Shown here piece by piece: positions 1-8,839 of a DNA stretch of 40,471 nt (positions within the stretch are counted from its first letter, which is position 1; each line of letters opens with the position of its first letter). The DNA lies in contig UCMT01000041.1 in NCBI GenBank assembly GCA_900473795.1, positions 1 through 40,471 of the forward strand. The letters are read 5' to 3'. Both the position numbers and the translations under genes were made by a program. Origin of the DNA: Hyphomicrobiales bacterium (lineage in GTDB: Bacteria; Pseudomonadota; Alphaproteobacteria; Rhizobiales; Rhizobiaceae). The notes under the pieces were generated by a model. The model made no database searches and was not told the DNA's origin. It saw only the letters and a program-made list of their open reading frames with translations.

Positions 1-32
1 AAGAGGGAGATCCACCTCCCCTCAAGAGGAGG
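1..32. repeat. partial short palindromic repeat upstream of dapF
   Basis: The first bases hold the inverted pair CCTCC/GGAGG (about 15-32) around a CTCAAG core. This resembles the pyrimidine-rich/purine-rich palindromes found inside ftsY and between ccmA and ccmB in this window. It is cut by the window edge, so family membership is uncertain. Confidence 0.3.
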
Positions 33-103
33 CTGATTCGCACCACTGGTAATTTCCCTGCATTTCCGCCATATACACCGCGACAAACGATGGAACGCAC
101 CTC

Positions 104-1015
104 ATGAGCACAACGGTCGAATTCGCAAGGATGAACGGGCTTGGCAACAAGATTCTGGTCGTCGACATGCGCGGCCGCAAGGACAAGGTGACACCGGAAG
201 CGGCGATCGCGCTCAATGCCGATCCTGAGACCCAGTTCGACCAGATCATGGCGATCCACGATCCGAAGGCCAACGGCACCGATGCGTGGATCGATATCCT
301 CAATTCCGACGGCTCGAAGGCGCAGGCCTGCGGCAACGGCACGCGCTGCGTCGTCCAGGCGCTGGCCAGCGAAACCGGCAGACGCGCTTTCACCTTCCAG
401 ACCGTCGCCGGCATCCTGAATGCCGAAGAGCATGCTGACGGCACGATCTCGGTCGACATGGGCACGCCGGTTTTCGAGTGGAACCGCATTCCTCTGTCGG
501 AGGAATTTTACGACACGAGCCGCATCGAGCTGCAGATCGGCCCGATCGACGACCCGATCCTGCATTCGCCCTCCGTCATGTCGATGGGCAATCCGCATGC
601 GATCTTCTGGGTCGACCGCGACGTCATGTCGTTCGATCTCGAACGCTTCGGGCCGCTGCTCGAAAATCATCCGATGTTTCCCGAGCGCGCCAATATCACG
701 CTGGCTCAGGTCACCTCGCCCTCGTCACTGACGACCCGCACCTGGGAACGCGGCGCCGGCCTGACGCTCGCCTGCGGCTCCGCCGCCTGCTCCGCCGCCG
801 TCTCTGCCGCCCGCACCGGCCGCACCGGCCGCACCGTGGCGATCACGGTCGCCAGCGCCACCCCGCCCGGCATCCTGTCGATCGAATGGCGCGAGCGCGA
901 CGACCATGTCATCATGACGGGACCTGCCGAATGGGAATGGTCCGGGACGGTCGACCCCACGACCGGGCTGTGGTCGCGCGAGGACGTCGCGGCCACGGAA
1001 AGCCGGGCGCTTTGA
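104..1015 (+). CDS. dapF: diaminopimelate epimerase
   Basis: This enzyme interconverts LL- and meso-diaminopimelate in the cytoplasm, the penultimate step of lysine synthesis and a source of the peptidoglycan cross-linking residue. The 303 residues show the two-lobed family pattern with the paired catalytic cysteines: Cys76 in ACGNGTRC and Cys224 in [11 protein letters not shown]. The N-terminal MNGLGN motif (residues 10-15) and the [10 protein letters not shown] segment near residue 161 are also family hallmarks. The length is slightly above the common 275-295. The ATG at 104 is chosen because the N-terminal family motif begins a few residues later; the ribosome-binding site is weak. The stop codon overlaps the TTG start of mtaB, so the two genes are probably co-transcribed and translationally coupled. 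Confidence 0.96.
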   Translation: MSTTVEFARMNGLGNKILVVDMRGRKDKVTPEAAIALNADPETQFDQIMAIHDPKANGTDAWIDILNSDGSKAQACGNGTRCVVQALASETGRRAFTFQTVAGILNAEEHADGTISVDMGTPVFEWNRIPLSEEFYDTSRIELQIGPIDDPILHSPSVMSMGNPHAIFWVDRDVMSFDLERFGPLLENHPMFPERANITLAQVTSPSSLTTRTWERGAGLTLACGSAACSAAVSAARTGRTGRTVAITVASATPPGILSIEWRERDDHVIMTGPAEWEWSGTVDPTTGLWSREDVAATESRAL

Positions 1016-2286
1016 GCGGCGTCGACGTCATAACCTTCGGCTGTCGTCTCAACACCTATGAATCGGAAGTGATGCGGGCGGAGGCCGAGAAGGCGGGGCT
1101 GAACAATGCCATCCTCGTCAATACCTGCGCTGTCACCGGCGAGGCCGTGCGTCAGGCCCGCCAGGCGATCCGCCGCGCCCGCCGCGAAAATCCGCATGCC
1201 CGCATCATCGTCACCGGTTGTGCCGCTCAAGTCGAAAAGCACGCCTTTGCCGAGATGCCCGAGGTCGACGCCGTGCTCGGCAACGAGGAGAAGCTGAAAA
1301 GCGCCTCCTACCGGTCGCTTCCCGATTTCGGCGTCTCGGCGGAAGAAAAGCTGCGCGTCAACGACATCATGAGCGTACGCGAAACAGCACCGCAGATGGT
1401 CAAGCTGATCGAGGGGCATGTGCGCGCCTTCATCCAGGTGCAGAACGGCTGCGATCACCGCTGCACCTTCTGCATCATCCCCTATGGCCGCGGCAATTCC
1501 CGCTCCGTGCCGATGGGCGCCGTCGTCGACCAGGCGCGCAAGCTCGCCGACAGCGGCTATCGCGAGATCGTGCTGACCGGCGTCGATGCCACCAGCTACG
1601 GCGCCGACTTGGCCGGCACACCGACGCTCGGCCTGCTCGCCAGGACGCTGCTGAAGCAGGTTCCCGAAATCCGCCGCCTGCGCCTCTCCTCGATCGACAG
1701 CATCGAGGCCGACAGCCATCTCATGGACCTGATCGCCGATGAGCCGCGCTTCATGCCGCATCTGCATCTGTCGCTGCAGCATGGCGACGACATGATCCTG
1801 AAGCGGATGAAACGCCGCCACAGCCGCACTGACGCCCTGCGCTTCATCGACGACGTCCGCCGGCTGCGGCCGGCAACGAGCTTCGGCGCCGACATGATCG
1901 CCGGTTTTCCGACCGAGACCGAAGAGATGTTTACGAATGCCGTGAGCCTCGCCGAAGAGGCGGGCATCGCCCATCTGCACGTCTTTCCCTACAGCCCGCG
2001 ACAGGGAACGCCCGCCGCGCGCATGCCGCAGCTCGACCGCGCCCTGGTCAAGGAACGTGCCGCCCGGCTGCGCGCCACTGGACTTCAGCTCCATCAGGCC
2101 CATCTTGACAGCATGATCGGAACGCAGCAAAGCCTGCTCGTCGAGAACAACGGCCTGGCGCATACGGAAAATTTCACGCTTGTCGCTGTCCCCGGCCTGA
2201 CGCCGCGCGATATGGTTGAGGTGACGATCACCGGCCACAACGGCAAGCACCTCACGCATGTCACCCAAACCCGCTCAGCGGCCTAG
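1012..2286 (+). CDS. mtaB: tRNA (N6-threonylcarbamoyladenosine37) methylthiotransferase
   Basis: A radical-SAM methylthiotransferase that adds a methylthio group to t6A37 of ANN-decoding tRNAs, giving ms2t6A. Three domains are visible: the N-terminal UPF0004 domain with cluster cysteines Cys11, Cys39 and Cys70; the radical-SAM core with Cys147, Cys151 and Cys154 (CDHRCTFC); and a C-terminal TRAM-like segment. The start is inferred as TTG at 1012, overlapping the dapF TGA. It puts [19 protein letters not shown] at the N-terminus as in the family, and no ATG precedes Cys11 except far inside dapF. The protein is 424 residues, normal for MtaB. A start at any upstream codon would run through dapF in another frame and is rejected. 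Confidence 0.93.
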   Translation: MSGVDVITFGCRLNTYESEVMRAEAEKAGLNNAILVNTCAVTGEAVRQARQAIRRARRENPHARIIVTGCAAQVEKHAFAEMPEVDAVLGNEEKLKSASYRSLPDFGVSAEEKLRVNDIMSVRETAPQMVKLIEGHVRAFIQVQNGCDHRCTFCIIPYGRGNSRSVPMGAVVDQARKLADSGYREIVLTGVDATSYGADLAGTPTLGLLARTLLKQVPEIRRLRLSSIDSIEADSHLMDLIADEPRFMPHLHLSLQHGDDMILKRMKRRHSRTDALRFIDDVRRLRPATSFGADMIAGFPTETEEMFTNAVSLAEEAGIAHLHVFPYSPRQGTPAARMPQLDRALVKERAARLRATGLQLHQAHLDSMIGTQQSLLVENNGLAHTENFTLVAVPGLTPRDMVEVTITGHNGKHLTHVTQTRSAA

Positions 2287-2379
2287 GATGATAGGTGAGA
2301 CAGACAAAGACCTGAAGCGCGTCGCGCTTTGGACATGCAACTGACGGCCCCCGACCCGGCCCGAGTTTACGGATACCCC

Positions 2380-4107
2380 ATGGCGCTCAGCTTTCTCAAA
2401 AAGGTCTTCACTTTCGGCAAGGACAAGCCGATCGAAGCCGAGCCCGCCGCCGTGCCTGCGGTCGACGAGGTCATGGATCTCGCCGAATCGGCCTTCACGC
2501 CCGAAGAGACCCGGGCGATCGAGGCCGAGCTCGAGCCGCACTCGCGCGAGGAACACCTGCCGCTCGCCACCGATCCGGTGCTGCCGCAAGAAATGGACAC
2601 CGGCGGCGGCCCCTCTGCCGATAGCGCCGATGCGCCGGAGTTGGAGGCAGAGACGGCTGAGGAAGAGGAACACGCCCTTCTCCCTCCAACCGAACAGATC
2701 GGCGATCTCGGCCTGATCCCGCTGGCTCTATTGGAGGCCGAGGCAGAAGATTCTGCTGTTGAGGAAAGCGTGACACCCCCCTCTGTCCAGGAGCCTGTCC
2801 TCGGGCTTGCCGAAGGCAAGACCCGGGGGGAACATCTCCCCCACAAGGGGGGAGATCAGGCGGAGCAAGCGCCGACCTCCGCGAGCACAGAGGTCCTGAC
2901 AACGGAGGAGCATGCCGCGGGCTCAATCTCCCCCCTTGTGGGGGAGATGTCGGCGGAGCCGACAGAGGGGGGTAGGCCTACCGCAACGCTGGACGCCGAT
3001 CAGCTGAGCGAGAGCCCACCGCAATCGATCTCCCCCCTTGAGGGGGAGATGCCCGGCAGGGCAGAGGGGGGTGACTCTTCTGCCAGCACGACAGACGCGG
3101 CAGAACCGCAAGCAACGCCCATCCTCCCCAAGGGTTTCGCCACCGGCCGCGCTGCCGTCGAAGCCCAGCCCGAAGCACCGAAACAGAAGCTCACCTGGTT
3201 CCAGCGCCTCCGCCAGGGCCTTGCCCGCACCTCGTCGCAGCTGACCGGCCAGATCACGGCGCTCTTCACCAAGCGCAAGCTCGACGACGAGACGTTGCAG
3301 GATCTGGAAGACCTTTTGATCCAGGCCGATCTCGGCGTCGAAACAGCGCTGCGCGTCACCGACACGCTCGCCTCCGAGCGCTACGGCAAGGACGTGACCG
3401 GCGAGGACGTTACCCGCATCATGGCGGCCGAGATCACCAAGGTTCTCGCCCCCGTCGCCAAGCCGCTGCAGCTCGACCTCTCCCACAAGCCGCACGTCAT
3501 CCTCGTCGTCGGCGTCAACGGCACCGGCAAGACCACGACCATCGGCAAGCTCGCGGCCAAGCTCTCGGGCGCCGGCCTCAAGGTGATGCTCGCTGCCGGC
3601 GACACTTTTCGCGCGGCAGCCATCGAGCAGTTGAAGATCTGGGCGGAGCGCACCAAGTCCGACATCGTCTCCTCGAAACTCGGCGCCGATGCTGCGGGCC
3701 TTGCCTATGAGGCTTTCGAGCAAGCAAAACTGAAGAAGAGCGATGTCCTGATCATCGACACCGCCGGCCGCCTGCAGAACCGCACGGAACTGATGGCCGA
3801 ACTCGAAAAGATCGTCCGCGTGCTCGGCAAGCTCGATCCCGACGCGCCGCACACGGTGCTGCAGACGCTCGACGCCACCACCGGCCAGAACGCCCTGAAC
3901 CAGGTCGAGATCTTCCGCAATGTCGCCGGCGTCAACGGCCTGATCATGACCAAGCTCGACGGCACGGCGCGCGGCGGCATCCTCGTCGCCATCTCCGCCA
4001 AGCACAAGCTGCCGGTCTATTTCATCGGCGTCGGCGAAGGCGTCGATGATCTCGAGCCCTTCGAGGCCAGCGACTTTGCCCATGCCATTGCCGGCATTGG
4101 CCATTGA
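2380..4107 (+). CDS. ftsY: signal recognition particle receptor FtsY, with repeat-expanded acidic domain
   Basis: FtsY is the SRP receptor GTPase that docks ribosome-SRP complexes at the inner membrane for co-translational insertion. The C-terminal NG domain is complete: a four-helix N domain from about residue 280, P-loop GVNGTGKTT at 378-386, DTAGR at 460-464, and TKLD at 524-527. The N-terminal acidic A domain (about residues 20-270) is low-complexity and rich in Glu, Ala and Pro. It contains three in-frame copies of a rhizobial palindromic repeat (2776-2857, 2924-2973, 3025-3072). These help raise the length to 575 residues, longer than usual for the family. The ATG at 2380 gives the expected MALSFLKKVF amphipathic start; an ATG at 2329 in frame is less likely. 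About 90 bp separate it from mtaB. Confidence 0.95.
   Translation: MALSFLKKVFTFGKDKPIEAEPAAVPAVDEVMDLAESAFTPEETRAIEAELEPHSREEHLPLATDPVLPQEMDTGGGPSADSADAPELEAETAEEEEHALLPPTEQIGDLGLIPLALLEAEAEDSAVEESVTPPSVQEPVLGLAEGKTRGEHLPHKGGDQAEQAPTSASTEVLTTEEHAAGSISPLVGEMSAEPTEGGRPTATLDADQLSESPPQSISPLEGEMPGRAEGGDSSASTTDAAEPQATPILPKGFATGRAAVEAQPEAPKQKLTWFQRLRQGLARTSSQLTGQITALFTKRKLDDETLQDLEDLLIQADLGVETALRVTDTLASERYGKDVTGEDVTRIMAAEITKVLAPVAKPLQLDLSHKPHVILVVGVNGTGKTTTIGKLAAKLSGAGLKVMLAAGDTFRAAAIEQLKIWAERTKSDIVSSKLGADAAGLAYEAFEQAKLKKSDVLIIDTAGRLQNRTELMAELEKIVRVLGKLDPDAPHTVLQTLDATTGQNALNQVEIFRNVAGVNGLIMTKLDGTARGGILVAISAKHKLPVYFIGVGEGVDDLEPFEASDFAHAIAGIGH
2776..2857 (-). repeat. rhizobial palindromic repeat, copy 1 (inside ftsY)
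   Basis: On the - strand the element begins with a near-palindrome of CTCCCCC, CTTGTG and GGGGGAG and ends in GACAGAGGGGGG. It is therefore inverted relative to the two copies that follow. It also contains an inner hairpin, CTTGCC-GAA-GGCAAG. Its length is a multiple that keeps the ftsY reading frame open, and it encodes about residues 133-159. Confidence 0.7.
2924..2973 (+). repeat. rhizobial palindromic repeat, copy 2 (inside ftsY)
   Basis: The core CTCCCCCC-TTGT-GGGGGAG is a palindrome, followed by TGTCGGCGGAGCCGACA, a second small hairpin, and then GAGGGGGG. It is translated as SISPLVGEM-SAEPTEGG in the FtsY acidic domain (about residues 182-198). Confidence 0.75.
3025..3072 (+). repeat. 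rhizobial palindromic repeat, copy 3 (inside ftsY)
   Basis: Same orientation and reading frame as copy 2, with core CTCCCCCC-TTGA-GGGGGAG and tail GCAGAGGGGGG. It encodes SISPLEGEM-PGRAEGG (about residues 216-231). The divergent middle, CCCGGCAGGGC, shows that the two copies are not simply a recent tandem duplication. Confidence 0.75.
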
Positions 4108-4170
4108 TGCCACAGATATGCCGTGGAAAGCGCCCACGGCGAGGCGAAACGAACCAGGTTTGACCGACGC

Positions 4171-4845
4171 ATGAAATTCGAAAGCGATACCACACCCACC
4201 GCCGAAGACCGGCACCACCCGATGCTGAAGCTCGCGCTCGAACTGGGGCCGTTGCTGGTCTTCTTCTTCGCCAATCTGCGCGGCGAATGGCTGGCGGCGA
4301 ATTTTCCGGTTCTGGCGACGCTCGGCGGGCCGCTGTTCATCGCCAGCGGCCTCTTCATGGCCGCAACGGTGGCTTCGCTCGTCGTCTCGAAGGTCGTGCT
4401 CGGCCACCTGCCGCTGATGCCCTTCGTCTCCGGCATCGTCGTCCTCGTCTTCGGCGGCCTCGGCATCTACCTGCAGGACGAACTCTTCTTCAAGATGAAG
4501 CCGACCATCATCAACACGCTGTTCGGCGTGGTGCTGCTCGGCGGCCTTGCCTTCGGCAAATCGCTGCTCGGCTATGTCTTCAACGCCGCCTTCCAGCTTG
4601 ACGAGGAAGGCTGGCGCAAGCTGACCCTGCGCTGGGGCGTGTTCTTCCTGTTCCTTGCAATCCTTAACGAGATCGTCTGGCGCGGCGCCAATGCCTATTA
4701 CCTGCCCGATGCCAAGGCCGCCGACAATTTCTGGGTCGCCTTCAAGGTCTGGGGCACCATGCCGGTCACGCTCGCCTTCACCATGTTCCAGATGCCGCTG
4801 ATCATGAAGCACTCGCTCAATCCGCCGGAAGAGGCCGGCAAGTGA
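4171..4845 (+). CDS. yciB: inner membrane septation protein A, YciB/IspZ family
   Basis: A multi-pass inner-membrane protein of the YciB (IspZ, septation protein A) family, linked in enterobacteria to cell-envelope elongation and division. The motif [17 protein letters not shown] near residues 24-40 is typical, followed by about five hydrophobic helices and the conserved NEIVWR segment near residue 166. The ATG at 4171 gives 224 residues and places the first membrane segment normally. A GTG at 4123 would add 16 polar residues and cannot be excluded, because neither start has a strong ribosome-binding site. The gene follows ftsY by 63 bp and overlaps the next gene by 4 bp, so an operon is likely. 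Confidence 0.88.
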   Translation: MKFESDTTPTAEDRHHPMLKLALELGPLLVFFFANLRGEWLAANFPVLATLGGPLFIASGLFMAATVASLVVSKVVLGHLPLMPFVSGIVVLVFGGLGIYLQDELFFKMKPTIINTLFGVVLLGGLAFGKSLLGYVFNAAFQLDEEGWRKLTLRWGVFFLFLAILNEIVWRGANAYYLPDAKAADNFWVAFKVWGTMPVTLAFTMFQMPLIMKHSLNPPEEAGK

Positions 4846-5429
4846 GCGCCATCGACGCCCGCAACCCCGCGCAGCGGCAGACCGTCTGGCTTGCCGCCTG
4901 CGCCGCCATCGTCGTCCTGCAGGCCATAATCATGTACTGGATGGGCCGCATCCCGATCTGCGAATGCGGCTATGTCAAGCTGTTCGAGCCAATCGCGAAC
5001 GGCCCCGGCAATTCGCAGCATCTGGCGGACTGGTACACCCCCTCGCACATCATCCACGGCTTCCTGTTCTACGGCCTTGCCCATCTCCTGCTGCGCCGCA
5101 GGCCGATCGCCGCCAGGCTGCTTCTGGCGCTGGTGATCGAGGTCGGCTGGGAACTGCTCGAAAACTCGCCCATCATCATCGACCGTTACCGCGCCGCGAC
5201 GATCTCGCTCGATTATTACGGCGACAGCATCCTGAATTCGGTGATGGACACCGTCTTCATGGCGCTCGGCTTCCTGTTTGCCTGGCGCGCGCCGGTCGCG
5301 GCAACCGTCGCCATCGCCATCTTCTTCGAGATTTTCACCGGCTGGCTGATCCGCGATAACCTGACCTTGAACGTGCTGATGCTGGTTTATCCGCTGGAGG
5401 CGGTGAAGGCGTGGCAAGGCGGCGCGTAG
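4842..5429 (+). CDS. DUF2585 (UPF0314) membrane protein
   Basis: A 195-residue integral membrane protein of the alphaproteobacterial DUF2585/UPF0314 family, whose function is unknown. About five hydrophobic helices are visible. The conserved polar stretches are [14 protein letters not shown] (35-48), [15 protein letters not shown] (63-77) and [19 protein letters not shown] (near 98-116). The His, Glu and Asp residues sit in or next to membrane segments, as in membrane enzymes, but no reaction can be assigned. The start is GTG at 4842, overlapping the yciB stop (GTGA), which implies translational coupling. It is the last gene of the dapF-to-DUF2585 run and faces the ccm operon tail to tail. 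Confidence 0.88.
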   Translation: MSAIDARNPAQRQTVWLAACAAIVVLQAIIMYWMGRIPICECGYVKLFEPIANGPGNSQHLADWYTPSHIIHGFLFYGLAHLLLRRRPIAARLLLALVIEVGWELLENSPIIIDRYRAATISLDYYGDSILNSVMDTVFMALGFLFAWRAPVAATVAIAIFFEIFTGWLIRDNLTLNVLMLVYPLEAVKAWQGGA

Positions 5430-5536
5430 AGCGTGCTCGCAGTCCCGGTTCTTTGAAAACGTCATCGAACGCAAGCCTGGCAGAGCTACCAGCCGGTAAA
5501 ACCCGACTGTGCTACCCAGAGGCCGCCCCATTCACC

Positions 5537-5653
5537 CCTCATCCTCGCCCTTGTGGCGGGGATCCAGCGCGCCCAAGTCCTTGGGCGCAAAAAGACTCTT
5601 TCACGCGATGGACATCGCGTTGCTGGATTACCGGGACAAGCCCGGCAATGAGG
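5537..5653. repeat. composite palindromic (MITE-like) element
   Basis: A 117-bp element has outer arms 5537-5568 (CCTCAT...GGATCCAGC) and 5622-5653 (GCTGGATTA...AATGAGG) that are imperfect inverted repeats. Between them are two perfect palindromes: 5569-5588, GCGCCCAAG-TC-CTTGGGCGC, and 5604-5619, CGCGATG-GA-CATCGCG. It lies between the 3' ends of two convergent genes and has no coding capacity. Its stems could act as a bidirectional terminator. The layout fits a non-autonomous miniature repeat of the kind scattered in rhizobial genomes. Confidence 0.7.
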
Positions 5654-5685
5654 GAAAGAGAATGCCTGATTTAGCGGCATGGCTG

Positions 5686-6291
5686 CTACTTCGAAGCCAT
5701 CGCCTTCTCGATCGCCGGAAAAAGCCCTTCCTTCAGGCTTTTCTCGTCGAACGGCCCGACGCGCTTGTAGACGATCGTGCCGGAGGCGTCGACGAGGTAG
5801 GATTCCGGGATGCCGTAGACGCCCCAGTCGATCGCCGCCTTGCCGCGCGGATCGATGCCGACGGCGGCGAAGGGATTGCCGAGTTCGCCGAGGAACCGCA
5901 GCGCGTTGTCCGTCTGGTCCTTGTAGTTGATCCCGACCACCGTCAGGCGCGGGTCCTTCGCCAGGTCGAGGATGATCGGATTTTCCTCGCGGCACGGCAG
6001 GCACCAGGATGCCCAGACATTGACCAGCGTCAGCTTGCCCTTCACCGCCGCATCGTTGAGTGCCGGCATGGGGGCGCCCTTGAAGGTCGCGCCTTCGAGC
6101 GGCGGCAGGTCGAGCGACGGCGCCTTGGTGCCGATCAGCGCGGAGGGGATTTCGCTGATGTCCCGGCCGGAATCGAGCTGGCTCCAGAAGATTGCCGCCA
6201 GCCCCGCAAAAATCACCAGCGGGAGAACCGCAAGGACGATGCGCGTCTTGCCCGGCCGGGCGCTCCGCAGTTCGGTTGCCTCGTCGCTCAT
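5686..6291 (-). CDS. ccmG: periplasmic thiol:disulfide reductase for cytochrome c maturation (CcmG/DsbE/CycY)
   Basis: A membrane-anchored thioredoxin-fold protein that faces the periplasm and keeps the apocytochrome c CXXCH cysteines reduced for heme ligation. A single transmembrane anchor spans about residues 17-37, followed by the TlpA/DsbE fold. The active site is WCLPC (Trp96-Cys100), and the cis-Pro loop is YGIPES near residue 173. The CcmG-specific segment [17 protein letters not shown] is present. It has 201 residues, normal for the family. The ATG overlaps the ccmD stop (ATGA), which makes it the last gene of the ccmABCDG operon. Confidence 0.95.
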   Translation of the reverse strand: MSDEATELRSARPGKTRIVLAVLPLVIFAGLAAIFWSQLDSGRDISEIPSALIGTKAPSLDLPPLEGATFKGAPMPALNDAAVKGKLTLVNVWASWCLPCREENPIILDLAKDPRLTVVGINYKDQTDNALRFLGELGNPFAAVGIDPRGKAAIDWGVYGIPESYLVDASGTIVYKRVGPFDEKSLKEGLFPAIEKAMASK

Positions 6292-6458
6292 GGCGCCTCT
6301 CCACCCTGCGCCGACCGGCGGCGGATGCCGGCCTTCTCCAGCGCCTGCAATTCGCGGCGGCGCGCGCGTCCGTCAGTCCAGACCCAGAGGATCAGGACCA
6401 CCACTGTAACGGCGGCGGTGCCATAGCTTGCGGCGACATAGGCGGTATGGGTCATCAT
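6288..6458 (-). CDS. ccmD: heme exporter protein D (CcmD)
   Basis: A 56-residue single-pass membrane protein with a hydrophobic helix at about residues 12-27, followed by a strongly basic cytoplasmic tail ([12 protein letters not shown]). This is the standard CcmD layout. CcmD links the CcmABC complex to the heme chaperone CcmE and helps release holo-CcmE. The first of two adjacent ATGs (6458, 6455) is chosen because GGAGG lies 7 bases upstream. It begins 3 bases after the ccmC stop codon and overlaps the ccmG start by 4 bp. The family is poorly conserved in sequence, so position and topology carry the call. Confidence 0.9.
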   Translation of the reverse strand: MMTHTAYVAASYGTAAVTVVVLILWVWTDGRARRRELQALEKAGIRRRSAQGGEAP

Positions 6459-6460
6459 GG

Positions 6461-7222
6461 TCAGACCTCCCGGCCAGCGGCTCGCGCCGCCTGGCGGCGC
6501 ATCGCGGTCACCCGGCGGCGCCAGATCTCGTTGCGCATCGCGGCGATATGCAGCGTGAAGAACAGAAGCGTGAAGGCAACCGCCATCACCAGCAGCGGCC
6601 GAAGGAATTCCGGATCGATGGCCGAGCCGCCGAGCCGCAGGACGCTCGCCGGCTGATGCAATGTGTTCCACCATTCGACCGAGAACTTGATGATCGGGAT
6701 ATTGACGAAGCCGACGAGGATCAGGATGGCCGATACCTTCGCCGCCTTGCCCGGATCGTCCATCGCCCGGTTGAGCGCGATCAGCCCGAGATACATCAGG
6801 AACAGCACGAAGACCGAGGTCAGCCGCGCGTCCCAGACCCACCACGTCCCCCACATCGGCTTGCCCCAGAGCGAACCGGTAACCAGCGCAAGAAACGTAA
6901 AGCAGGCGCCGATGGGCGCCGCGGCGCGGGCGGAAACATCGGCGAGCGGATGCCGCCAGACCAGCGTCCCGAGTGCCGAGACCGCCATCACCGTGTAGCA
7001 CATCATCGACAGCCAGGCGGCAGGCACATGCACATACATGATGCGCACCGTCTCGCCCTGCTGGTAATCGCCCTCGGTGGTGAAGGAAAGATAGAGGCCG
7101 ATCGCAAACAGCACGGCGGTCAGCCCGATGAGCCACGGCAGCACGCGCGCCGCCAGGCCTAAAAACCGGGTCGGGTTGGCGAGATCGCTGAATTTGCGGA
7201 TGGTCAGGCTGTTTTCGCTCAT
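6461..7222 (-). CDS. ccmC: heme exporter protein C (CcmC)
   Basis: A six-helix inner-membrane heme-handling protein that presents heme to CcmE on the periplasmic side. The tryptophan-rich WWD signature is at about residues 119-136 ([18 protein letters not shown]). External axial histidines are visible in YVHVPAAW (His65) and in WNTLHQPAS. The 253-residue length matches the family. An ATG at 7222 precedes a cytoplasmic N-terminus. The gene sits between ccmB and ccmD on the same strand, with 60 bp after ccmB. Confidence 0.96.
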   Translation of the reverse strand: MSENSLTIRKFSDLANPTRFLGLAARVLPWLIGLTAVLFAIGLYLSFTTEGDYQQGETVRIMYVHVPAAWLSMMCYTVMAVSALGTLVWRHPLADVSARAAAPIGACFTFLALVTGSLWGKPMWGTWWVWDARLTSVFVLFLMYLGLIALNRAMDDPGKAAKVSAILILVGFVNIPIIKFSVEWWNTLHQPASVLRLGGSAIDPEFLRPLLVMAVAFTLLFFTLHIAAMRNEIWRRRVTAMRRQAARAAGREV

Positions 7223-7282
7223 GATGGTTCTTTAACGCCGAAGGACCTTCTCTTCAATGAATACCATGCGATCACATTTGCG

Positions 7283-7942
7283 TCAGTCGGACGCGGCCCG
7301 GAGCGCCAGTGCCGCCGAAAGCGGCCCGATGACGGCGAAGAAAAGCGTGATCGCGATCAATATCAGGAAGGGCGGCAGGAACGGCGCCGGATCCTCGACC
7401 GCCGCATAAGCTGCGCTGACCCCGAAGATCAGGACGGGGATGGTAAGCGGCAACACCAGGATCGACACCAGCAGACCGCCGCGCGGCAGCGTTACCGCAA
7501 CGGCAGCACCGGCCGCGCCGATGAGCGTAATCGCAGGCGTGCCGGCAAGCAGCGTCAGCATGGTCGCACCGATCGCAACCTCGTTCATGTTCATGAACAG
7601 CCCGAGCAGCGGCGCGGCGATCACCAGCGGCAGGCCGGTCGCCGTCCAGTGCGCCAGGCACTTCATCAGCACCGTCAGCACCAGCGGCGTCTCTTGCATC
7701 AGCATCAGGTCCAGCGAGCCATCCTCCCGCTCCGCCTGGAACAACCGGTCGAGCCCAAGCAGGGAGGCGAGAAGCGCGCCGATCCACAGGATCGCCGGCC
7801 CGATCCGCGACAAAAGATTGAGGTCGGGGCCGACGGCAAACGGCACGACGGCGACGACCGTCATGAAGAACAACACACCGATCAACGCCCCGCCGCCGGC
7901 GCGCATGGCGAGTTTGAGGTCGCGGAGGAAGAGGGAGGTCAT
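7283..7942 (-). CDS. ccmB: heme exporter protein B (CcmB)
   Basis: Membrane subunit of the CcmAB ABC module. With CcmC and CcmD it uses ATP to release holo-CcmE in cytochrome c maturation. It is a 219-residue protein with about six hydrophobic helices. It includes the family segments FLRDLKLAMRAGG near the N-terminus and FQAEREDGSLDLML (about 69-82). The start is set at 7942 (MTSLFLRDL); an in-frame upstream codon at 7975 lies inside the palindromic repeat and is rejected. Only a GGGGA within that repeat arm, about 12 bases upstream, could serve as ribosome-binding site, so the repeat probably influences translation. Confidence 0.94.
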   Translation of the reverse strand: MTSLFLRDLKLAMRAGGGALIGVLFFMTVVAVVPFAVGPDLNLLSRIGPAILWIGALLASLLGLDRLFQAEREDGSLDLMLMQETPLVLTVLMKCLAHWTATGLPLVIAAPLLGLFMNMNEVAIGATMLTLLAGTPAITLIGAAGAAVAVTLPRGGLLVSILVLPLTIPVLIFGVSAAYAAVEDPAPFLPPFLILIAITLFFAVIGPLSAALALRAASD

Positions 7943-7949
7943 GAAGAGA

Positions 7950-8112
7950 AAGTCCCCTCCCCAACCCCTCCCCACAAGGGGGAGGGGTCAACCCGGAGCG
8001 TCGACCTCGACAAACAACAACGCGCGTCTGTCGCGAGAGCCCGGATATTTGAACGAGGGATTTCGGCGCGGGAACCCATCCCCCTTGTGGGGAGGGGCTG
8101 GGGAGGGGACTT
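7950..8112. repeat. large inverted repeat between ccmA and ccmB
   Basis: The arms are about 7950-7987 and 8077-8112, nearly perfect reverse complements (roughly 34 of 36 by eye). They contain CCCCTCCCC motifs and the CCCCACAAGGGGG core shared with the ftsY repeats. About 89 bases lie between them. A ccmAB transcript would fold this into a very stable hairpin. It contains no credible gene. Confidence 0.8.
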
Positions 8113-8129
8113 AACCAAGCAGCAAGTAT

Positions 8130-8774
8130 TCAAACCAACTCCCCCGCAACACCGGCAAACCCCGTCATCCGCAACTCCCCCGCCTCCACCCCCAATGGCT
8201 GATGCGTCGCCGCAACGACGATGCCGCCCGCGCCGAGATGCCGGGTCACCAACGTCGCAAACAGCCGGTCGGCGCTGGCATCGAGCGCCGCTGTCGGCTC
8301 GTCGAGGAGCCAGACCGGACGGTAGGCGACGAGCAGCTTGGCCATTGCCATACGCCGCTGCTGACCGGCCGAAAGATAGCCGAACGGCAGATGCGAAATA
8401 CCGCCGAGACCCAGCGCCTCGGCGGCGTCCTCGATGCCTATCCCGGCCCCGCCGGGCGAATCACCCATGAAGGATTTCCAGAAGGAAAGATTCTCTTCGA
8501 CGGTCAGCTCCCGCTTCATTGCATTGCGATGGCCGAGGTAGTGGCAGAGCTCGCGCGGATGGCCGATGTCGGCCGACATTCCCTCCATGCGCATGCTGCC
8601 CGATTCCGCTGCCAGAAGTCCCGCCAGAACGCGCAGCAGGGTCGACTTTCCAGACCCGTTTGCACCCGTCACGACAAGGGCGTCGCCGGCCGCAAGAATA
8701 AAGGAAATATCCTTGAAAATCAGGTCCTCGCCGCGCTTCGCACTGAGGCCTTCGACGACGAGGCTGATCGGCAT
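8130..8774 (-). CDS. ccmA: cytochrome c biogenesis ATP-binding export protein (CcmA)
   Basis: The ATPase subunit of the CcmABCD heme-chaperone release complex. The motifs in order are Walker A GANGSGKST (37-45), signature LSAGQ (134-138), Walker B WLLDE (155-159) and the H-loop histidine at 191. The LSAGQQRR form of the signature and the length of 214 residues are typical of CcmA. It is the first gene of the - strand ccm operon, starting at ATG 8774 and diverging from acnA. The stop codon lies next to the right arm of the large inverted repeat separating it from ccmB. ccmE, ccmF, ccmH and ccmI are not in the window. Confidence 0.95.
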   Translation of the reverse strand: MPISLVVEGLSAKRGEDLIFKDISFILAAGDALVVTGANGSGKSTLLRVLAGLLAAESGSMRMEGMSADIGHPRELCHYLGHRNAMKRELTVEENLSFWKSFMGDSPGGAGIGIEDAAEALGLGGISHLPFGYLSAGQQRRMAMAKLLVAYRPVWLLDEPTAALDASADRLFATLVTRHLGAGGIVVAATHQPLGVEAGELRMTGFAGVAGELV

Positions 8775-8839
8775 TCACATTCCTTTTACGACGTTCGTCG
8801 CAACGCAAAAAAATTGTCTCAAATTGGTCACGCATGGTC

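Noticed and set aside
706..2268. Long - strand open frame opposite dapF and mtaB
   Set aside because: High GC makes antisense frames open. The translation is low-complexity (Ala, Asp, Gly, Arg, His rich), resembles no family, and the + strand genes carry full catalytic motifs.
2923..4812. 629-codon - strand open frame opposite ftsY and yciB
   Set aside because: It spans two real genes and the gap between them. Its sequence mirrors their codon bias (Asp/Glu/Gly/Ala/Arg), with no family motifs or ribosome-binding site.
5411..5674. Small + strand open frame across the 5.5-kb repeat
   Set aside because: It runs through the palindromic element, giving a translation like LLDYRDKPGNEG that commonly arises from rhizobial repeats.
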